Positions 34,597 to 43,678 are shown, counted from the first letter of the stretch. The stretch is DNA of 64,000 nucleotides from Herpetosiphon sp042688385 (GCF_042688385.1 NZ_JBHUPY010000015.1:230577-294576); one strand, 5' to 3'. Numbers and translations are program-made. The notes: generated by a model from the sequence alone, not told the origin.

Positions 34597-35895
34597 TTAA
34601 TCTAAAACGATGCCGCGACACTCGCCAAAGCCAATTTTCAGGCCATCGGTGGTGCCACACCAACCACGGATAATCAGCTCGTCGCCAGCTTGCAAGAAAC
34701 GCCGTTCCTCGCCGTTGCTAAGGTGAATTGGCTCCTGCCCACGCCACGTTAATTCCATCAAACAGCCACGTGAGTCTTTGCTTGGGCCGGAAATTGTGCC
34801 ACTGCCCAATAAATCGCCAGGCTGAAGATTGCAGCCATTGCTGGCGTGATGGGTCAGCATTTGGCCAAATGTCCAATACATATCGCGGAAATTGCCAAGG
34901 CTCAGCACCTCGGCGGCTTGGCCAGCCGCGCGCATGGTGGCAGTTTGTAGGCTTACTTCAAGCACCACATCAAGGCCGCCAGTGCTGCGATTGGCTGGGC
35001 TATCCAAATAGGCTAACGGAGCCGGATCGTCGGCTGGGCGCTCGAAGGCGGGGCAGCGATAGGGCGCAAGCGCTTCGAGGGTCACGACCCATGGCGAGAT
35101 GCTGCTGATGAAATTTTTGGCCAAAAACGGCCCAAGTGGCTGATATTCCCAAGCTTGAATATCACGTGCCGACCAATCGTTGAGCAAGCAAACCCCAAAA
35201 ACATGATCTTCGGCCTGCTCAATCTTGATTGGTTGGCCAAGTTGGTTGCCTTGGCCGACCCAAAAGCCCAACTCTAGCTCATAATCGAGCAAGCGACATG
35301 GCCCAAAACTTGGCACTGTTGCATCGGGAGCTTTGGTTTGGCCGTGTGGGCGTTTGACCTGCGTGCCACTGACCCGAATCGACGAAGCCCGGCCATGGTA
35401 GCCAATCGGCACATATTTATAATTGGGCAACAGCGGATTGTCGGGGCGGAACATTGAGCCAATGTTGGTGGCATGAAAAATCGAGGCATAAAAATCGGTG
35501 AAATCGCCAATTGCTGCTGGCAAGGACAACTCGGCCTCTGCTTGAGCCAGCAACAACGGCTCCAACGCTGCTTGCAAACCCGAACCTTGGCGCAACATGC
35601 GGCTTAATTGTAGGCGAATGCTATGCCAAACCGCAGGCGTTAAGCTCATTAATTGATTCAGATTGCTGGCCCGACAGGCAGCTAACGTCGCGTGATCTAA
35701 ATCGCTAAAATGCTCAGCAGCTTGGCTCAAATCGAGAATTTCGCTGCCGATTGCCACGCCAATGCGCCATTGTTCGTTGCTGGATTGGCGGCGAAACACG
35801 CCAAACGGTAAATTTTGAATCGGAAAATCGGCTCCAGCTTGGTTGGCGCTCGCTACCCAACTGCGCAACGCTGGATCATGGGTTTCGTTTAACAT
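34597..35895 (-). CDS. fahA: Fumarylacetoacetase
   Basis: This enzyme hydrolyses fumarylacetoacetate to fumarate and acetoacetate, the last step of tyrosine and homogentisate breakdown. The 432-residue protein has the expected length. Active-site residues known from the mouse enzyme are visible: Asp134 and His141 in DFTDFYASIFHATNIG, the metal ligands Glu206 and Glu208 in LDYELELG, and Asp240 in LLNDWSARDIQ. YVPIGYHGRASS is also typical. Its ATG overlaps the TAA of the upstream unknown gene by one base, so the two are coupled. The earlier genes of the pathway (hppD, hmgA) are not in the window. Confidence 0.96.
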   Translation of the reverse strand: MLNETHDPALRSWVASANQAGADFPIQNLPFGVFRRQSSNEQWRIGVAIGSEILDLSQAAEHFSDLDHATLAACRASNLNQLMSLTPAVWHSIRLQLSRMLRQGSGLQAALEPLLLAQAEAELSLPAAIGDFTDFYASIFHATNIGSMFRPDNPLLPNYKYVPIGYHGRASSIRVSGTQVKRPHGQTKAPDATVPSFGPCRLLDYELELGFWVGQGNQLGQPIKIEQAEDHVFGVCLLNDWSARDIQAWEYQPLGPFLAKNFISSISPWVVTLEALAPYRCPAFERPADDPAPLAYLDSPANRSTGGLDVVLEVSLQTATMRAAGQAAEVLSLGNFRDMYWTFGQMLTHHASNGCNLQPGDLLGSGTISGPSKDSRGCLMELTWRGQEPIHLSNGEERRFLQAGDELIIRGWCGTTDGLKIGFGECRGIVLD

Positions 35896-36791
35896 TAATT
35901 GCTTGCTCCATAGGCCAAGGCTGGCTGCTCGCTAAAACTGGCAAATTCGTTAATTGGCTCTTCAAATGAGCACGAACCAAAGGCAATCAGCCCACTCTGA
36001 CGCACTGCTTGGACATCATCAGCTTCAAACTGCCAATTGCGCCAATCGATTGTTTGTTGACTAAACTTGATTGCACTTGGATCATGCTCAACCAAGGCGG
36101 CAAGCACATCGTGATGAGCGGCCTCTGTTTGCAGTAAGGCGCTCGCTAACAAAAGATTAAGATAGCCATACATCCAGCCCTGATCGCTATCCGTTGCATA
36201 GGTTAGGCGGTATTCGCCGCGCAACGGGTGATGCAAGCCAGCGGTTGCTTTGTAGGCCACGCCATTGCTGATGCAGGCATGTAAAAAGCGCAAAATGTGC
36301 TCTGGCTCAGGAAAAGCAGCGGCGGTGATGCCACCAGTGCGTAATTTGGCGCGTAGCCCAGTGCTGCGCAGGGCAGCAATTAAGCTGCTTGGGTCGGGAT
36401 CGTGAGGAATTTCAACGAAGACCGTAACATTAGCGGGCTGCGCTGCATGAATTGCTGCAATCTGTTCGAGGCGGTCGGCCTTGATTTCGGCACTATCAAT
36501 CACCAACCAGCCTTGGTAATGTTGGTTGAGCGCCGGAATTTTAGCAAGTTGGGCTGGATCGTTGACCAAGAGGCTGATCGGCCAAGGCTGGCTTGGTTTG
36601 CTGCCAAGGCTGGCCTGCCATTCTGCAAGCCGGCTATAGGGCAAAATAAAACGCGCTAGATAGCCGTGTTGGTTGCTAGAACGATACGTGGCATAGTTGC
36701 TGGTGGCTTGATGCATGCTTAAAGCTGCTGGCGGAAAAAGCCCAGCATAATCGATTAAGCCCGTCAACAGTGGTTCCCAAATCGGTGACAT
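35895..36791 (-). CDS. Unknown protein coupled to fumarylacetoacetase
   Basis: This 298-residue soluble protein is not assigned to a family I can name. It has alternating hydrophobic strands and helices (WPISLLVNDPAQL, GWLVIDSAEIKAD, NVTVFVEIP, AKLRTGG), which suggest a TIM-barrel-like alpha/beta fold. The segment VAYKATAGLHHPLRGEYR looks like a conserved active-site motif. ATG 36791 is chosen because GGAGG lies 9 bases upstream. It is translated just before fahA with a TAATG overlap. A role in aromatic amino acid breakdown is inferred from this coupling only. Confidence 0.75.
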   Translation of the reverse strand: MSPIWEPLLTGLIDYAGLFPPAALSMHQATSNYATYRSSNQHGYLARFILPYSRLAEWQASLGSKPSQPWPISLLVNDPAQLAKIPALNQHYQGWLVIDSAEIKADRLEQIAAIHAAQPANVTVFVEIPHDPDPSSLIAALRSTGLRAKLRTGGITAAAFPEPEHILRFLHACISNGVAYKATAGLHHPLRGEYRLTYATDSDQGWMYGYLNLLLASALLQTEAAHHDVLAALVEHDPSAIKFSQQTIDWRNWQFEADDVQAVRQSGLIAFGSCSFEEPINEFASFSEQPALAYGASN

Positions 36792-37017
36792 AGCCAAAAT
36801 CCTCCACGTCATTGTGGGACATACGATACACGCTCATACTGCAAGTGTACGTGAATTGAGGATTAGGGGCAAATAGGCTGATCAATTTCCATCGCAAAAC
36901 CGAGGCGCGGTCTAAATCCAGAGACTGATGTCAAAAGCCTAAAGTTATGGTCAAATAAAGCTAGCCCTAAAATTCAAGCGGCAAACAAGCGCGTGGTGCA
37001 AAGGAGCCAAACCTGCA

Positions 37018-37575
37018 ATGGATGAACGTCGATTAGTTCGGGTGAGCAAATATCTGAGTAAACATCTACGCCATCAGCCAGAGCGGTTGGGCTTGACCCT
37101 TGAACACGGTGGTTGGGTTGCGGTCGATGCCTTATTAGCGGCCTGTGAAGCCAATAATTTTGCCATTACCAAAGCCGAGCTTGAGCAGGTTGTGGCTCAA
37201 AACAACAAACAACGCTTTGGCTTCGACGAAAGTGGCCAAAAAATTCGCGCCCATCAAGGCCATACGGTGACGGTCGATCTCGGGCTTGTGGCCCAACAAC
37301 CACCAGCAAGGCTCTATCACGGCACGGCCAAGCACAACCTAGCCACGATTTTGCAAACTGGGCTGCGGCCTATGCAACGTCAGCATGTGCATCTTTCGCT
37401 CGATCAGGCAACTGCTTTGCAGGTTGGCGCACGCCATGGCCAAGCAGTGCTTTTGATTGTCAAGGCCGCAGAACTCTTCAATGCTGGGCAAGCATTTTTT
37501 TGCAGCGACAATGGCGTTTGGCTTACCACTGCCATTGATCCAGCCTACCTGGAGCAAGCGAGTGAGGCTCGTTAG
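37018..37575 (+). CDS. kptA: RNA 2'-phosphotransferase (Tpt1/KptA)
   Basis: KptA removes an internal 2'-phosphate from RNA using NAD+, forming ADP-ribose 1'',2''-cyclic phosphate. In eukaryotes it finishes tRNA splicing; its bacterial role is not settled. The 185-residue protein matches the family length. It shows the N-terminal winged-helix part with SKYLSKHLRHQPE and GGWVAVDALL, and the NAD-binding half with LYHGTAKHN, TGLRPMQRQHVHLS and ARHGQAVLL. AAAGGAG is located 12 bases before ATG 37018. It is divergent from the fahA-linked unknown gene. It is followed by a separate promoter-like sequence for the CvpA-like gene. Confidence 0.93.
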   Translation: MDERRLVRVSKYLSKHLRHQPERLGLTLEHGGWVAVDALLAACEANNFAITKAELEQVVAQNNKQRFGFDESGQKIRAHQGHTVTVDLGLVAQQPPARLYHGTAKHNLATILQTGLRPMQRQHVHLSLDQATALQVGARHGQAVLLIVKAAELFNAGQAFFCSDNGVWLTTAIDPAYLEQASEAR

Positions 37576-37704
37576 GCGCTTCTGAAGCGGCAGATCGGGC
37601 TATGCTATAATACGCCCATCGCGCTTTGGCCACCCATGATCCAGCAACATCAAAGGATTTCCCCGGATGTTTTGGTTCTGCGTGGGTAGATAAGGGACTT
37701 GCTC

Positions 37705-38262
37705 ATGCCATTTGTAGACATTCTCTTGCTGCTATTCGTTGTGATTGGGCTTTTTTACGGGTTTTTTCAAGGCATGTTAAAGGTGGGGATTGCGATTATC
37801 GTCTTTTACCTGACGATTGTGCTTTCATCACTCTATTTTCGGCCATTAGCCTCATTTATAAGCAAAAATTCGACAACACCATTCCAAATTCTGGAAATGT
37901 TATCATTTTTGACTTTGTTGTTCGTTTTGTTTTTTATTCTGCTTGCCGTTGCAAGTTATACCTTTCGGTATCTTAAGGTGGGCGGCAAAGCCCAATTTAT
38001 CGATAAGGTGATTGGTTCATTCCTTGGGTTAATTCTTGGGGCAATGATCGCCAGTATTTTTGCAATGATGTTGCGGTATTTATTTACAACAAATGTAGCA
38101 GCAATCCTCGATTACCCAGCGATGGAATTTTTGCAGGCGAGCACTAGGGCATCAGTTTTAAAAGATGTATTTTTAAATATTATCTTGCCGCTGATTTATG
38201 CACCGATTAGTCCAATTATGCCAGAGAGTGCCGATGCATTATTCCGTAGTATTCAACGGTAA
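37705..38262 (+). CDS. CvpA-family membrane protein
   Basis: This 185-residue membrane protein has four hydrophobic segments and the family start MPFVDILLLLFVVIGLFYGFF followed by GMLKVGIAI. CvpA proteins are needed for colicin V export in E. coli and for envelope integrity elsewhere. ATG 37705 is preferred because AAGGGA lies 8 bases upstream; the in-frame TTG at 37699 is too close. A TATAAT at 37606-37611 is a possible -10. mutS2 starts 42 bases after its stop; the cvpA-mutS2 order is common in other bacteria. Confidence 0.85.
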   Translation: MPFVDILLLLFVVIGLFYGFFQGMLKVGIAIIVFYLTIVLSSLYFRPLASFISKNSTTPFQILEMLSFLTLLFVLFFILLAVASYTFRYLKVGGKAQFIDKVIGSFLGLILGAMIASIFAMMLRYLFTTNVAAILDYPAMEFLQASTRASVLKDVFLNIILPLIYAPISPIMPESADALFRSIQR

Positions 38263-38304
38263 TCGGGCGGTGCTTGTTGCACTTGCAATAGAAGAAGTTT
38301 CGTG

Positions 38305-40728
38305 ATGATATCAGAAGTTGTACTCCAAACCCTTGAATTTGATAAAGTTCGTGATCAGCTTGCACGTCATGCTGCGTTTAGTGCAAGCCGTGAGTTGGTT
38401 GCGCAACTCCATCCATCAACCGATGGGCAGTGGATTCTCCAGGCGCAAATTCGTACCAGTGCCGCCCGTGCTTTAATTGAATCGTTTGCCGATGTCTCAA
38501 TTGGCGGTGCTCGCGATGTTCGCCCTGCGGTAGAACATGCTCGTCGTGGTGGGATTCTTGAGGCGAGTCGGGTGCAAGAGATTGCCTCCACCTTGGCGGC
38601 AATGCGCCGCTTGCGTGGCCAAGTTTTACGCAATCATCCTGATTTTGTTCCGTTGCATCCCTTAGCCGAGCAACTGCCAAATTTGGCCACGCTTGAGCAC
38701 GAAATTGAACGCACAATTGGCCCCGATGGCGAAGTTTTAGATAGTGCTTCTGCTGAATTGGGCCGTTTGCGCAGCGCTATTCGGGTGGCATTTAATCGTT
38801 TGCAAGAACGTTTGCAGGCGATTATCAATTCATCGCAATATGCCGATGTGTTGCAAGAGCCAATTATTACCGTCCGTGATGGCCGCTATGTTGTGCCAGT
38901 CAAGGCTCCGCAACGCCGCGCCCTGCGTGGGATTGTCCACGATCAATCATCATCTGGCGCAACCTTGTATATCGAGCCATTGGCCACCGTTGAATTAAAT
39001 AACCAATGGCGCGAGTTGCAATTGGCCGAACGCGAAGAGATTCAGCGCATTCTGGCGGCGCTTTCGGGCAAAATTGCCAGCGAAGGCATGCCGATAATTA
39101 TTGGGGTAGAGGCAACCGCTGAATTAGATTTAGCCTTTGCCAAAGCCAAATATAGCATTAGCCTGCGTGCGAGCCAGCCATTAATTAATGCGCCAGCCCC
39201 TGCCGATGATTTGCATCCAGAATCAACAGTTTCGTTGTTAAAAGCGCGCCATCCGTTGCTCAACCAAGATCTGGTTGTGCCAACCGATGTTTGGTTGGGC
39301 GGCCCCACCCAAATGATTATTATCACCGGCCCAAATACTGGTGGTAAAACCGTTGCGCTCAAAACCGTCGGTTTGATGTCCTTAATGGCTCAAGCAGGCA
39401 TGCACATTCCAGCTCATCAAGGCTCGCGCTTACCCATTTTTGGCAAAATATTTGCCGATATCGGCGATGAACAAAGCATCGAACAAAGCCTCTCCACCTT
39501 CTCCTCCCACATGACTAACATCATTCAAATCCTAGATCGGGTAACTCCTGATTCGTTGGTGTTGTTTGATGAATTGGGTGCTGGGACGGATCCGGTCGAA
39601 GGCGCAGCCTTGGCGCGGGCAATTATCGAACGCTTGCTGAATGTTGGCTGTCTGGCGATGGCAACCAGCCACTATGCTGAACTCAAGGCCTTTGCCTATA
39701 GCACCGATGGAGTTGAAAATGCCTCGGTTGAGTTTGATGTTGAAACCTTATCGCCCACCTATCGGCTTTCAATTGGCTTACCAGGCCGCTCGAATGCCTT
39801 GGCAATTGCTGAACGCTTGGGGCTTAAACGCGATCTAATCGAACGCGCTCGGGCTACGATTAGCCGCGATAATGTCCAAGTTGAAGATTTGCTGGCCGCG
39901 ATTCATCGTGAACGCTCAACCGCTGAAACCGAAGCCGCCCGCGCCTTGGAATTGCGCGAAGATGCAGAGTTAGTCCGCGATCGCTTAAGCCGTGAATTGT
40001 ACGAGTTTGAACAAGATCGCGAACAGCAATTAGCCAGTTACCAACGCCAACTTGACGAAGAATTGCGCGAAGTGCGCGCCGAATTACGCCGTTTACGTGA
40101 TGAATTTCGCTCAGTTTCGGTTAGCCGCCAATGGATGGAACAGGCTGAACAACGCCTTAGTCGGGTTAGTGAACGGGTTCCTCAGGCTCCTACTCCACCC
40201 AAAGCCAAACCTCCGGTTGTTCCCAAAGTTGCAATTGCCCCTGCTCCTCGCACCATCCAAGTTGGCGATCAAGTCTTTGTGAGCAGCGTTAAGCTTTCGG
40301 GCGTGGTCTTGGATTTGGATGAAGAGGCCAGCGAAGCCGAAGTGCAGTTGGGTGGTTTTCGGCTGCGGGTCGATTTACGCGAGTTGCGTTTAGAAAAAGC
40401 TGGCACTGCCCCAACCCAAGCGGTGCAAAAATATATGCCTGCTCAGCGCATGATCAATACTCCACCACCGCCACCAAATGTTTCGATGCAGCTTGATATG
40501 CGTGGTTGGCGTGCCTCAGATGTGGAAAATCAGCTCGATCACTATCTCAACGATGCCTATTTGGCCAATCTTTCGGAAGTGCGTTTGGTGCATGGCAAGG
40601 GAACTGGAGCCTTGCGCCAAGTCGTGCGAACGCTGCTCAAACGTCATCCTTTGGTCGAATCGTACAATAGCGGTAGCCAAGGCGAAGGTGGCGATGGCGT
40701 AACGATTGCCAAAATGTCCACTCGTTAA
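38305..40728 (+). CDS. mutS2: Endonuclease MutS2
   Basis: MutS2 is the MutS homologue without the mismatch-recognition domain. It suppresses homologous recombination and, in Bacillus, acts at collided ribosomes. The 807-residue protein shows the core domain, Walker A GPNTGGKT (about 342-349), the STFSSHMTNI segment, Walker B LVLFDELGAGTDP and the ATSHYAELK switch. A coiled coil rich in Glu and Arg follows (about 520-610). A KOW-like region comes next, then a C-terminal Smr nuclease domain beginning LDMRGWRASDVE (about 728) with the LVHGKGTGALR loop. ATG 38305 is preferred over the GTG directly before it. A terminator follows. Confidence 0.96.
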   Translation: MISEVVLQTLEFDKVRDQLARHAAFSASRELVAQLHPSTDGQWILQAQIRTSAARALIESFADVSIGGARDVRPAVEHARRGGILEASRVQEIASTLAAMRRLRGQVLRNHPDFVPLHPLAEQLPNLATLEHEIERTIGPDGEVLDSASAELGRLRSAIRVAFNRLQERLQAIINSSQYADVLQEPIITVRDGRYVVPVKAPQRRALRGIVHDQSSSGATLYIEPLATVELNNQWRELQLAEREEIQRILAALSGKIASEGMPIIIGVEATAELDLAFAKAKYSISLRASQPLINAPAPADDLHPESTVSLLKARHPLLNQDLVVPTDVWLGGPTQMIIITGPNTGGKTVALKTVGLMSLMAQAGMHIPAHQGSRLPIFGKIFADIGDEQSIEQSLSTFSSHMTNIIQILDRVTPDSLVLFDELGAGTDPVEGAALARAIIERLLNVGCLAMATSHYAELKAFAYSTDGVENASVEFDVETLSPTYRLSIGLPGRSNALAIAERLGLKRDLIERARATISRDNVQVEDLLAAIHRERSTAETEAARALELREDAELVRDRLSRELYEFEQDREQQLASYQRQLDEELREVRAELRRLRDEFRSVSVSRQWMEQAEQRLSRVSERVPQAPTPPKAKPPVVPKVAIAPAPRTIQVGDQVFVSSVKLSGVVLDLDEEASEAEVQLGGFRLRVDLRELRLEKAGTAPTQAVQKYMPAQRMINTPPPPPNVSMQLDMRGWRASDVENQLDHYLNDAYLANLSEVRLVHGKGTGALRQVVRTLLKRHPLVESYNSGSQGEGGDGVTIAKMSTR

Positions 40729-40733
40729 CTACT

Positions 40734-40761
40734 AACAGGGTTGAGTATGCTCAGCCCTGTT
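40734..40761 (+). terminator. Intrinsic terminator after mutS2
   Basis: A 12-bp stem with one G-T pair (40734-40745 with 40750-40761) has a 4-nt loop and is followed by GCTATTTTA. Confidence 0.75.
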
Positions 40762-40781
40762 GCTATTTTAGGAACCATGCT

Positions 40782-41162
40782 ATGTATATTGTGCCCTTCG
40801 ACCGAGATAGCTACCAAAGCATTAATCAACACCTGTTATGGCTTAGTTTGCTCAATGCTGGCTGGAGCGTTTGGGAAAACTATCAGCGTTTGCTGCTGAC
40901 CGATTGGCTTTGGATTGGCGGACTATTGGCTGGCTATACAATCCTGATTGGCTGGCTGCGCACCCAAAGTTTTTATCGCCGCCGCTTGGTCATCGATGGA
41001 TTGTTGATTGTGCTGAGCATTGTCATTGGCATTATGGGAACGCTGCTTTTTATCAACATAAGCGCAATTGGCTTGCCATGGCCATGGTTACGCCAAATCA
41101 GCGGGATAGTTGGATTATTGCTTTGGCAACAATGGCGAATGATTTCGACCGAAGCGCGTTAA
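40782..41162 (+). CDS. Small membrane protein of unknown function
   Basis: This is a 126-residue protein with three to four hydrophobic segments (about 38-58, 70-93 and 100-117). The N-terminal part, before the first segment, contains many aromatic residues. ATG 40782 has AGGA eight bases upstream. It lies 72 bases before the kinase-like gene on the same strand and may be co-transcribed with it. The family is not recognised; a role linked to the kinase-like neighbour is only a guess from position. Confidence 0.6.
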   Translation: MYIVPFDRDSYQSINQHLLWLSLLNAGWSVWENYQRLLLTDWLWIGGLLAGYTILIGWLRTQSFYRRRLVIDGLLIVLSIVIGIMGTLLFINISAIGLPWPWLRQISGIVGLLLWQQWRMISTEAR

Positions 41163-41252
41163 TCGTGCTGCCAAAGAAGCACTTTTTTGGTATGATCTCT
41201 GCAAGCTAGCGATTGTGGTTTTCAGCCAAATCTAGTGTGGGGCCAAGACGGC

Positions 41253-42353
41253 ATGATGTATTCGGCAACGTGGTTACGCCAGCGCCATCGGCGGGTGATG
41301 CGTGGGTTACGAACATACTTTGGGGTGCAATTGGTGCTCTCGGTTGGTGGTGCATTGCTACTCTATTGGCTTGGTGAGCGGCCTGTTTCGCCGTTAATCA
41401 TCGTTAGCGGAATTTTGATTGGGCTTTTGCTGTTGCCGCAGGCGCGGCGTTGGTTGAGCTGGCTCTACATCCCCAGTTTATTGCTCACCGATTTGGTACA
41501 TGTGACGGCTTTGTTGTGGCTGACTCCCGCCGATGCCTTGCAACGCGGCAGTTTATGGGCTTTGGCCTATATTCCGCTCTTGGTTGCTGCTGGGCGTTGG
41601 TGGAGCTATAGTGGCGGCGCAATGGCCCTAATTGCAATGTTGATTGCCGATGCTGCTGTGCTGTTTGGGCGTTTGGCGTGGCGCGATGCCTTGCCAGTCT
41701 TTATTTTTCAAGCAGTAACGGCTGCGCTTGGCACATGGGCTGCAGCGCATAACGAATGGCGCACGCGTCGCGATTTGCTGCATAGTGAAGCCTTTAATCT
41801 CAGCGAATCGCGCGTCAAAGAGCTAACCAAAAGCTACCAACAAACGATTCAGCAATTGCACAGCCTGCGCGAAGCGCCTGATGCGACGGCAATCGATCAA
41901 CTGCGCCAACAAATGCACCGCAGTTTGCGCTCGGTTGGCGGCCTGCCATTGGCCCAACGTACCTTGCCCGAAGCCTTGGCCGCCGAATTGCGCACCCTCA
42001 AAACCGAAGGCAATTTGAACATCAATTTCACATGTGATGGCCATTTGCCTGTGCTCTCGCCAACTGCGACGGCCTATGTTTGGCGTGCCGCCCAAGAATT
42101 GCTCAGCAATGTGCGCGAACATGCCCAAGCTCAGCATTTAAATGTTGAATTATATGGCGATGAGGCGGTTGTGGTTTTGCAGGTGCGTGATGATGGCGTT
42201 GGTTTTGATCCTGAGCAATTGCGCAACGATCAGCATTATTCAAGTTTAGCGGCGCTGGCGACCCAAGCCGAACTGTATCGTGGCAACTTCGAATTACAAT
42301 CGGTTCCGCAACAGGGCACAACAATTACCTTGCGGGTTGAAGGGCAGCATTAA
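41253..42353 (+). CDS. Membrane histidine-kinase-like protein without a visible phosphoacceptor
   Basis: This protein of about 366 residues has six or so N-terminal hydrophobic segments (to about residue 155), then a helical segment, then a HATPase domain. The N-box is AAQELLSNVREHAQ and the G1 box is DDGVGFDPEQL, as in NarL/DegS-type kinases. Those kinases normally have an RxxxxxHD motif in the preceding dimerisation helix. Here the helix reads QLRQQMHRSLRSVGG, with a His but without the motif. It may be a kinase with an altered acceptor helix or an ATPase partner of another kinase. The start is uncertain: ATG 41253, ATG 41256 and an upstream GTG 41235 are all in frame. It converges on the deoxynucleoside kinase gene. 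Confidence 0.75.
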   Translation: MMYSATWLRQRHRRVMRGLRTYFGVQLVLSVGGALLLYWLGERPVSPLIIVSGILIGLLLLPQARRWLSWLYIPSLLLTDLVHVTALLWLTPADALQRGSLWALAYIPLLVAAGRWWSYSGGAMALIAMLIADAAVLFGRLAWRDALPVFIFQAVTAALGTWAAAHNEWRTRRDLLHSEAFNLSESRVKELTKSYQQTIQQLHSLREAPDATAIDQLRQQMHRSLRSVGGLPLAQRTLPEALAAELRTLKTEGNLNINFTCDGHLPVLSPTATAYVWRAAQELLSNVREHAQAQHLNVELYGDEAVVVLQVRDDGVGFDPEQLRNDQHYSSLAALATQAELYRGNFELQSVPQQGTTITLRVEGQH

Positions 42354-42379
42354 GCCCAAGCCGATGCGCGACTTGGGCT
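42353..42379. terminator. Terminator between convergent genes
   Basis: An 8-bp perfect stem (42353-42360 with 42372-42379) has an 11-nt loop and is followed by ATTTAGCTTATT. It lies directly at the stop of the kinase-like gene. Confidence 0.6.
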
Positions 42380-42386
42380 ATTTAGC

Positions 42387-43067
42387 TTATTCTTTGTCGC
42401 CTTCGATTGGCAAACGATATTGGAAATTGCTGCGCCGACCAACTGCCTGACCAATAATCTCAATCACTTGCTGGCGATGATCATCGCGATTGACCACATC
42501 CAAGTCGTCGGTTTCAATCGTCAGCACTGGACATAATTCAAAACGCCGCAACCATTCATCGTAGCGATTGTTCAAATGGCTCAAATAATCGGCGCTAATA
42601 TTCATCTCGCTTGGCCGCGCACGTTTTTTGATGCGCTCCAAAAGCGTTGGCACCGAGCCGCGCAAATAAACCATCAAGGTTGGCGGCGTGGTCGATTGGA
42701 TGAGCGCTTGGTAGAGCTTGCGATAGCTGCGAAAATCGCGATGGCTCATAATGCCCTGCTCCAACAAACCCTTGGCAAACACCTCGTAATCCTCGTAGAT
42801 CGAGCGATCCTGAATTAGTGAGATCGGCGTATCGGCGATTTCGCGTTGTTGCTCGAAGCGCTGAGCCAAAAACCACATTTGCGAATGAAAGCCCCAGCGA
42901 TGTTTATCTGCATAAAAATCATCGAGATAGGGATGATCGGCCACAAATTCGTAGTAGGGCTGCCAGCCAAACGCACCAGCTAACGTCTCGACGAGGGTAC
43001 TTTTGCCCACCCCAATATTGCCAGCGACGCTCAAATACAAATGCTGGCCGAAAAATGTATGTCCCAT
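42387..43067 (-). CDS. Deoxynucleoside kinase
   Basis: This 226-residue enzyme belongs to the dCK/dGK/dAK family, which phosphorylates deoxynucleosides for salvage. It has the P-loop AGNIGVGKST at about residues 15-24, the substrate-site segment EFVADHPYLDDFY, the DRSIYEDYEVFAKGL segment with the ERS-like DRS motif, and the LID-type LLERIKKRARPSE. The specificity among deoxyadenosine, deoxyguanosine and deoxycytidine cannot be told by eye. Its upstream region is a large repeat array with no other gene, so it is probably a single-gene transcript. Confidence 0.93.
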   Translation of the reverse strand: MGHTFFGQHLYLSVAGNIGVGKSTLVETLAGAFGWQPYYEFVADHPYLDDFYADKHRWGFHSQMWFLAQRFEQQREIADTPISLIQDRSIYEDYEVFAKGLLEQGIMSHRDFRSYRKLYQALIQSTTPPTLMVYLRGSVPTLLERIKKRARPSEMNISADYLSHLNNRYDEWLRRFELCPVLTIETDDLDVVNRDDHRQQVIEIIGQAVGRRSNFQYRLPIEGDKE

Positions 43068-43202
43068 TGTGCTTCAATCCTTGTTCACATGCGAATTGTT
43101 GTTCTGCAACCAGTCCATTATAAAGTCAGAAATCAAAAGTCAAAAATCAAAAGGATGAATTATGAAGGATGAGGAATGAAATCAAAAGTCAGAAGTCAGA
43201 AA

Positions 43203-43262
43203 AGAACACAGAGCATAGAACACAGAGCATAGAACATAGAACATAGAACATAGAGCATAGAT
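43203..43262 (+). repeat. Run of GAACATAGA-type short repeats
   Basis: Seven or eight 10-bp units of the form AACACAGAGC or AACATAGAAC follow each other directly. The same units occur near 25200, 34160, 43455 and 44920, and in reverse form near 22030, 34570 and 53230. Confidence 0.8.
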
Positions 43263-43293
43263 GTACTAGCTCATTGGGTTGGCAACCATGTCT

Positions 43294-43414
43294 CCTCACC
43301 CCCCAACCCCCTCGCCCACTGAACGCGGGCGAGGGGGAGCCACCGTTTTGAATGAAGAATTGCGGGAGAACCACGCGTTTAAAGCCCCTCGCCCGCGCCG
43401 TGGGAGAGGGGTTG
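43294..43414 (+). repeat. MITE-like imperfect inverted repeat, copy 4
   Basis: It is in forward orientation. Its internal spacer, GTTTTGAATGAAGAATTGCG, is the near-exact reverse complement of the spacer of copy 1, which confirms that these are the same element in opposite orientations. Confidence 0.82.
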
Positions 43415-43678
43415 GGGTGAGGGGATCAGGCGGTGGTTAACCTGATGAATCAGTACACAAAGAGCATAGAACATAGAGCTTTTAACGCAGAGGCGCAGAG
43501 GATGGGTGGCTATTGGCTGAGGGCTATAGGCTATCGGACTATTTTGTGGTACGTCAATAATTCCCGATAGCCTATAGCCTATAGCCTTCGTATCCTTCGC
43601 GGTTTCAGGCTTCGTGGTTCAAATAGTATGCTATGTGACTGACCCCTGACCCCTAACCTCTGATCCCTCGTATGCTAT

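Noticed and set aside
43203..43262. Possible CRISPR or satellite array of 10-bp units
   Set aside because: There are no spacers of constant length and no cas genes. The units belong to the dispersed phrase repeats.
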